From: an archaeon
GTDB taxonomy: Archaea > Methanobacteriota > Methanobacteria > Methanobacteriales > Methanobacteriaceae
Assembly: GCA_024409165.1 (NCBI GenBank)
Contig: JAKSUE010000118.1
Span: forward strand, 1-5,096
Direction: 5' to 3'
DNA length: 5,096 nucleotides
Shown piece after piece: positions 4,549 to 5,096 of this stretch (positions are counted from its first letter, which is position 1; the number at the start of each line of letters is the position of its first letter). Made by a program: the position numbers and the translations under genes. Below the pieces are notes generated by a model. It was not told where the DNA came from. It saw only the letters and a list, made by a program, of their open reading frames with translations, and made no database searches.

Positions 4549-5096
4549 ATGTACAGCGAAACTAAAATAGCTATTCCCATATTTCAAAAGAATAAAGAAT
4601 TGATTCTTAAAACAGCAAATGAATGTATTATAAAAGGTGCTGATATATTGGAACTTAGAATTGATGGTATGAAAAACCCTAATCCTAAGTTAGTTAAAGA
4701 GATTATTGAAGAAATTAATTTTCCAATAATAGCTACTAATAGAGTTCACTCTGAAGGTGGATCATTTAAAGGAAGTGAAGAAGATAGAATTACTATTTTA
4801 AGAGAATGCTGTGATGTTGCTGATTATGTTGATATTGAACTTCAATGTGATGAGAAATATATTAAAGAGATTCATGATACTGGTGTAAAAACAATTGTTT
4901 CTTATCATAATTTTAAGAAAACTCCTCATTTAGACTTTTTAGCAGATATTGTTGAGAAAGAACATGCTGTTGGAGATATTGCTAAAATAGCTGTTATGCC
5001 TAATAATTTAGAAGATACACTTACAATACTTGCTATTTTATCTCATTTTGATAATACTGTAGCTATTTCTATGGGAGAAATTGGTAGTTATACACG
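4549..5096 (+). CDS. aroD: Type I 3-dehydroquinate dehydratase, 3' end outside the window
   Basis: This cytoplasmic shikimate-pathway enzyme dehydrates 3-dehydroquinate to 3-dehydroshikimate through a Schiff base on a TIM barrel. The window holds the first 182 codons; relatives are about 220-250 residues long, so roughly the last fifth is missing. All type I landmarks within reach are present: ELR (35-37), NRVHSEGG with R65 (64-71), the DIELQ strand (95-99), catalytic H120 in VSYHNF (117-122), Schiff-base lysine K146 in AKIAVMP (145-151) and SMG (174-176). The sequence stops two bases into a CG-codon that fits the conserved substrate-binding arginine. The ATG at 4549-4551 has GAGGAT at 4540-4545. 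In archaea the gene usually follows the alternative aminodeoxyheptulosonate route to dehydroquinate. It is transcribed divergently from the acidic/HEPN pair and is the only plus-strand gene. Confidence 0.94.
   Translation, partial: MYSETKIAIPIFQKNKELILKTANECIIKGADILELRIDGMKNPNPKLVKEIIEEINFPIIATNRVHSEGGSFKGSEEDRITILRECCDVADYVDIELQCDEKYIKEIHDTGVKTIVSYHNFKKTPHLDFLADIVEKEHAVGDIAKIAVMPNNLEDTLTILAILSHFDNTVAISMGEIGSYT

Overview
The window is very AT-rich with A/T-heavy codon use. Shine-Dalgarno sites resemble GAGG or GGTG(G)AT, archaeal TATA-like (box A) elements lie in the gaps, and oligo-T tracts follow genes. Together with the protein content (type I 3-dehydroquinate dehydratase and a highly acidic protein that looks archaeal), this suggests a host-associated methanogen of the Methanobacteriaceae (Methanobrevibacter- or Methanosphaera-like). 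The taxonomic call is inference: no rRNA or methanogenesis gene is present.

Layout: five genes lie on the minus strand and one partial gene on the plus strand. From right to left along the minus strand these are a 119-residue acidic protein of unknown function, an overlapping small basic HEPN-domain protein, a 240-residue acidic protein of unknown function, a NadR-type nicotinamide riboside kinase, and a threonine ammonia-lyase with an ACT domain (ilvA). The plus-strand gene is the first 182 codons of aroD. It is divergent from the acidic/HEPN pair across a gap of about 380 bp with promoters and a repeated palindrome. A 55-bp sequence containing the last ten codons and stop of ilvA is repeated perfectly in tandem at the left edge (period 61 bp).

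How the genes relate: aroD (shikimate pathway), ilvA (2-oxobutanoate from threonine) and nadR (pyridine nucleotide salvage) are metabolic genes without an obvious shared pathway. The 240-residue gene and nadR are 54 to 66 bp apart with no clear terminator between them and may be co-transcribed. The acidic/basic overlapping pair has the architecture of a toxin-antitoxin or similar two-gene accessory module and is the best candidate here for an undescribed system.

Most notable points: (1) the NadR homologue keeps an intact kinase domain, but both nucleotide-binding signatures of its adenylyltransferase domain are lost; (2) the HEPN gene has its only good Shine-Dalgarno site inside the predicted reading frame, which points to a possible ATT start or an unusual coupled TTG start; (3) two families of short AT-rich repeats occur in the gaps flanking the HEPN pair, each with two copies exactly 48 bp apart.
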